DNA of 64,000 nt from Salinibacterium amurskyense (GTDB taxonomy: Bacteria > Actinomycetota > Actinomycetes > Actinomycetales > Microbacteriaceae), in assembly GCF_002797685.1 (NCBI RefSeq), contig NZ_PGFH01000001.1, forward strand, positions 1,837,987 to 1,901,986. The letters run 5' to 3'. Shown here piece by piece: positions 63,918 to 64,000 of this stretch. The position numbers and the translations under genes were made by a program. Every line of letters starts with the position of its first letter. Position 1 is the first letter of the stretch. Under the pieces are notes generated by a model. The model did no database searches. It saw only the letters and a list, made by a program, of their open reading frames with translations, and had not been told where the DNA came from.

Positions 63918-64000
63918 TCCGGCGGTGTCCTACTCTCCCACAAGGTCCCCCTTGCAGTACCATCGGCGCAGAGAGTCTTAGCTTCCGGGTTCGGAATGTA
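63918..64000 (-). rRNA. rrf: 5S rRNA, 3' part (5' end beyond window)
   Basis: The minus-strand sequence ends with GGGAGAGTAGGACACCGCCGGA, the conserved 3' end of 5S rRNA, and includes the loop with CCGAACCCGGAAGCTAAG. About 83 of roughly 117 bases are in the window; the rest lies to the right. Confidence 0.95.

Overview
The window is high-GC actinobacterial chromosome. It most resembles Microbacteriaceae, on the Salinibacterium/Rhodoglobus/Leifsonia side. That is an inference from the order tlyA-nadK-recN-pyrG-nudix-xerD-parA-scpA-scpB-rluB-tyrA-cmk-der, the many GTG starts coupled by GTGA overlaps, and an ole (long-chain olefin) operon with oleB and oleC fused. The right edge cuts a 5S rRNA gene on the minus strand, so an rRNA operon lies just outside.

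Layout. 0-2.5 kb: an M23 peptidase cut by the edge, a 25-residue ASCH-like gene fragment, a rimK-type ligase with an extra TrkA-C/RCK-C domain, and a divergent ATP-dependent zinc protease. 2.6-9.7 kb: a baeRF-type protein, DUF427, two PAP2 phosphatases, DUF1206, a diacylglycerol-kinase-family enzyme, an FUSC-type membrane protein and an orphan LuxR response regulator. 9.9-15.7 kb: CsbD-like and small membrane proteins, a spermidine-synthase-like protein, a tyrosine phosphatase, an FHA protein with a small partner, a DUF4395/thioredoxin pair, and an SDR behind two copies of a TetR-like palindrome.

15.9-26.3 kb is a carbohydrate catabolic cluster on the + strand: DhaK-DhaL kinase, RpiB-like isomerase, TIM-like isomerase, GntR regulator, SDR dehydrogenase, TIM-barrel epimerase, an RbsC/RbsB/RbsA-type ABC importer and a cyclase-family hydrolase. 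The kinase plus two isomerases match the lower tetritol route (erythrulose to erythrulose phosphate to D-erythrose 4-phosphate), so the likely food is a tetritol or erythrulose. A ThrE-type exporter and a DUF368 flippase-family protein follow.

29.3-32.8 kb is an AT-richer two-gene insert. A C5-cytosine DNA methyltransferase is divergent from a 724-residue protein that joins a GHKL (MORC/Hsp90-type) ATPase to a C-terminal TIR domain. This is the best candidate here for a poorly described defence system.

33-39.8 kb: a LuxR regulator, a lipoprotein, oleA-oleBC-oleD and a 36-residue basic protein. 39.9-42.6 kb: an MFS exporter and divergent XRE-cupin regulator, bracketed by two near-identical terminator hairpins, one of them the terminator of tRNA-Pro. 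42.7-45.9 kb: a TPP-riboswitch operon thiM-thiE-thiD/tenA. 46.2-47.7 kb: a second MFS exporter.

47.8-63.8 kb is a long housekeeping run on the minus strand covering ribosome biogenesis (der, rluB, tlyA), chromosome segregation and repair (scpA, scpB, parA, xerD, recN), nucleotides and cofactors (cmk, pyrG, nadK), tyrosine synthesis (tyrA), a HAD phosphatase, and a TPR-like protein with a long Arg/Gly/Asp-rich N-terminus next to the rRNA operon.
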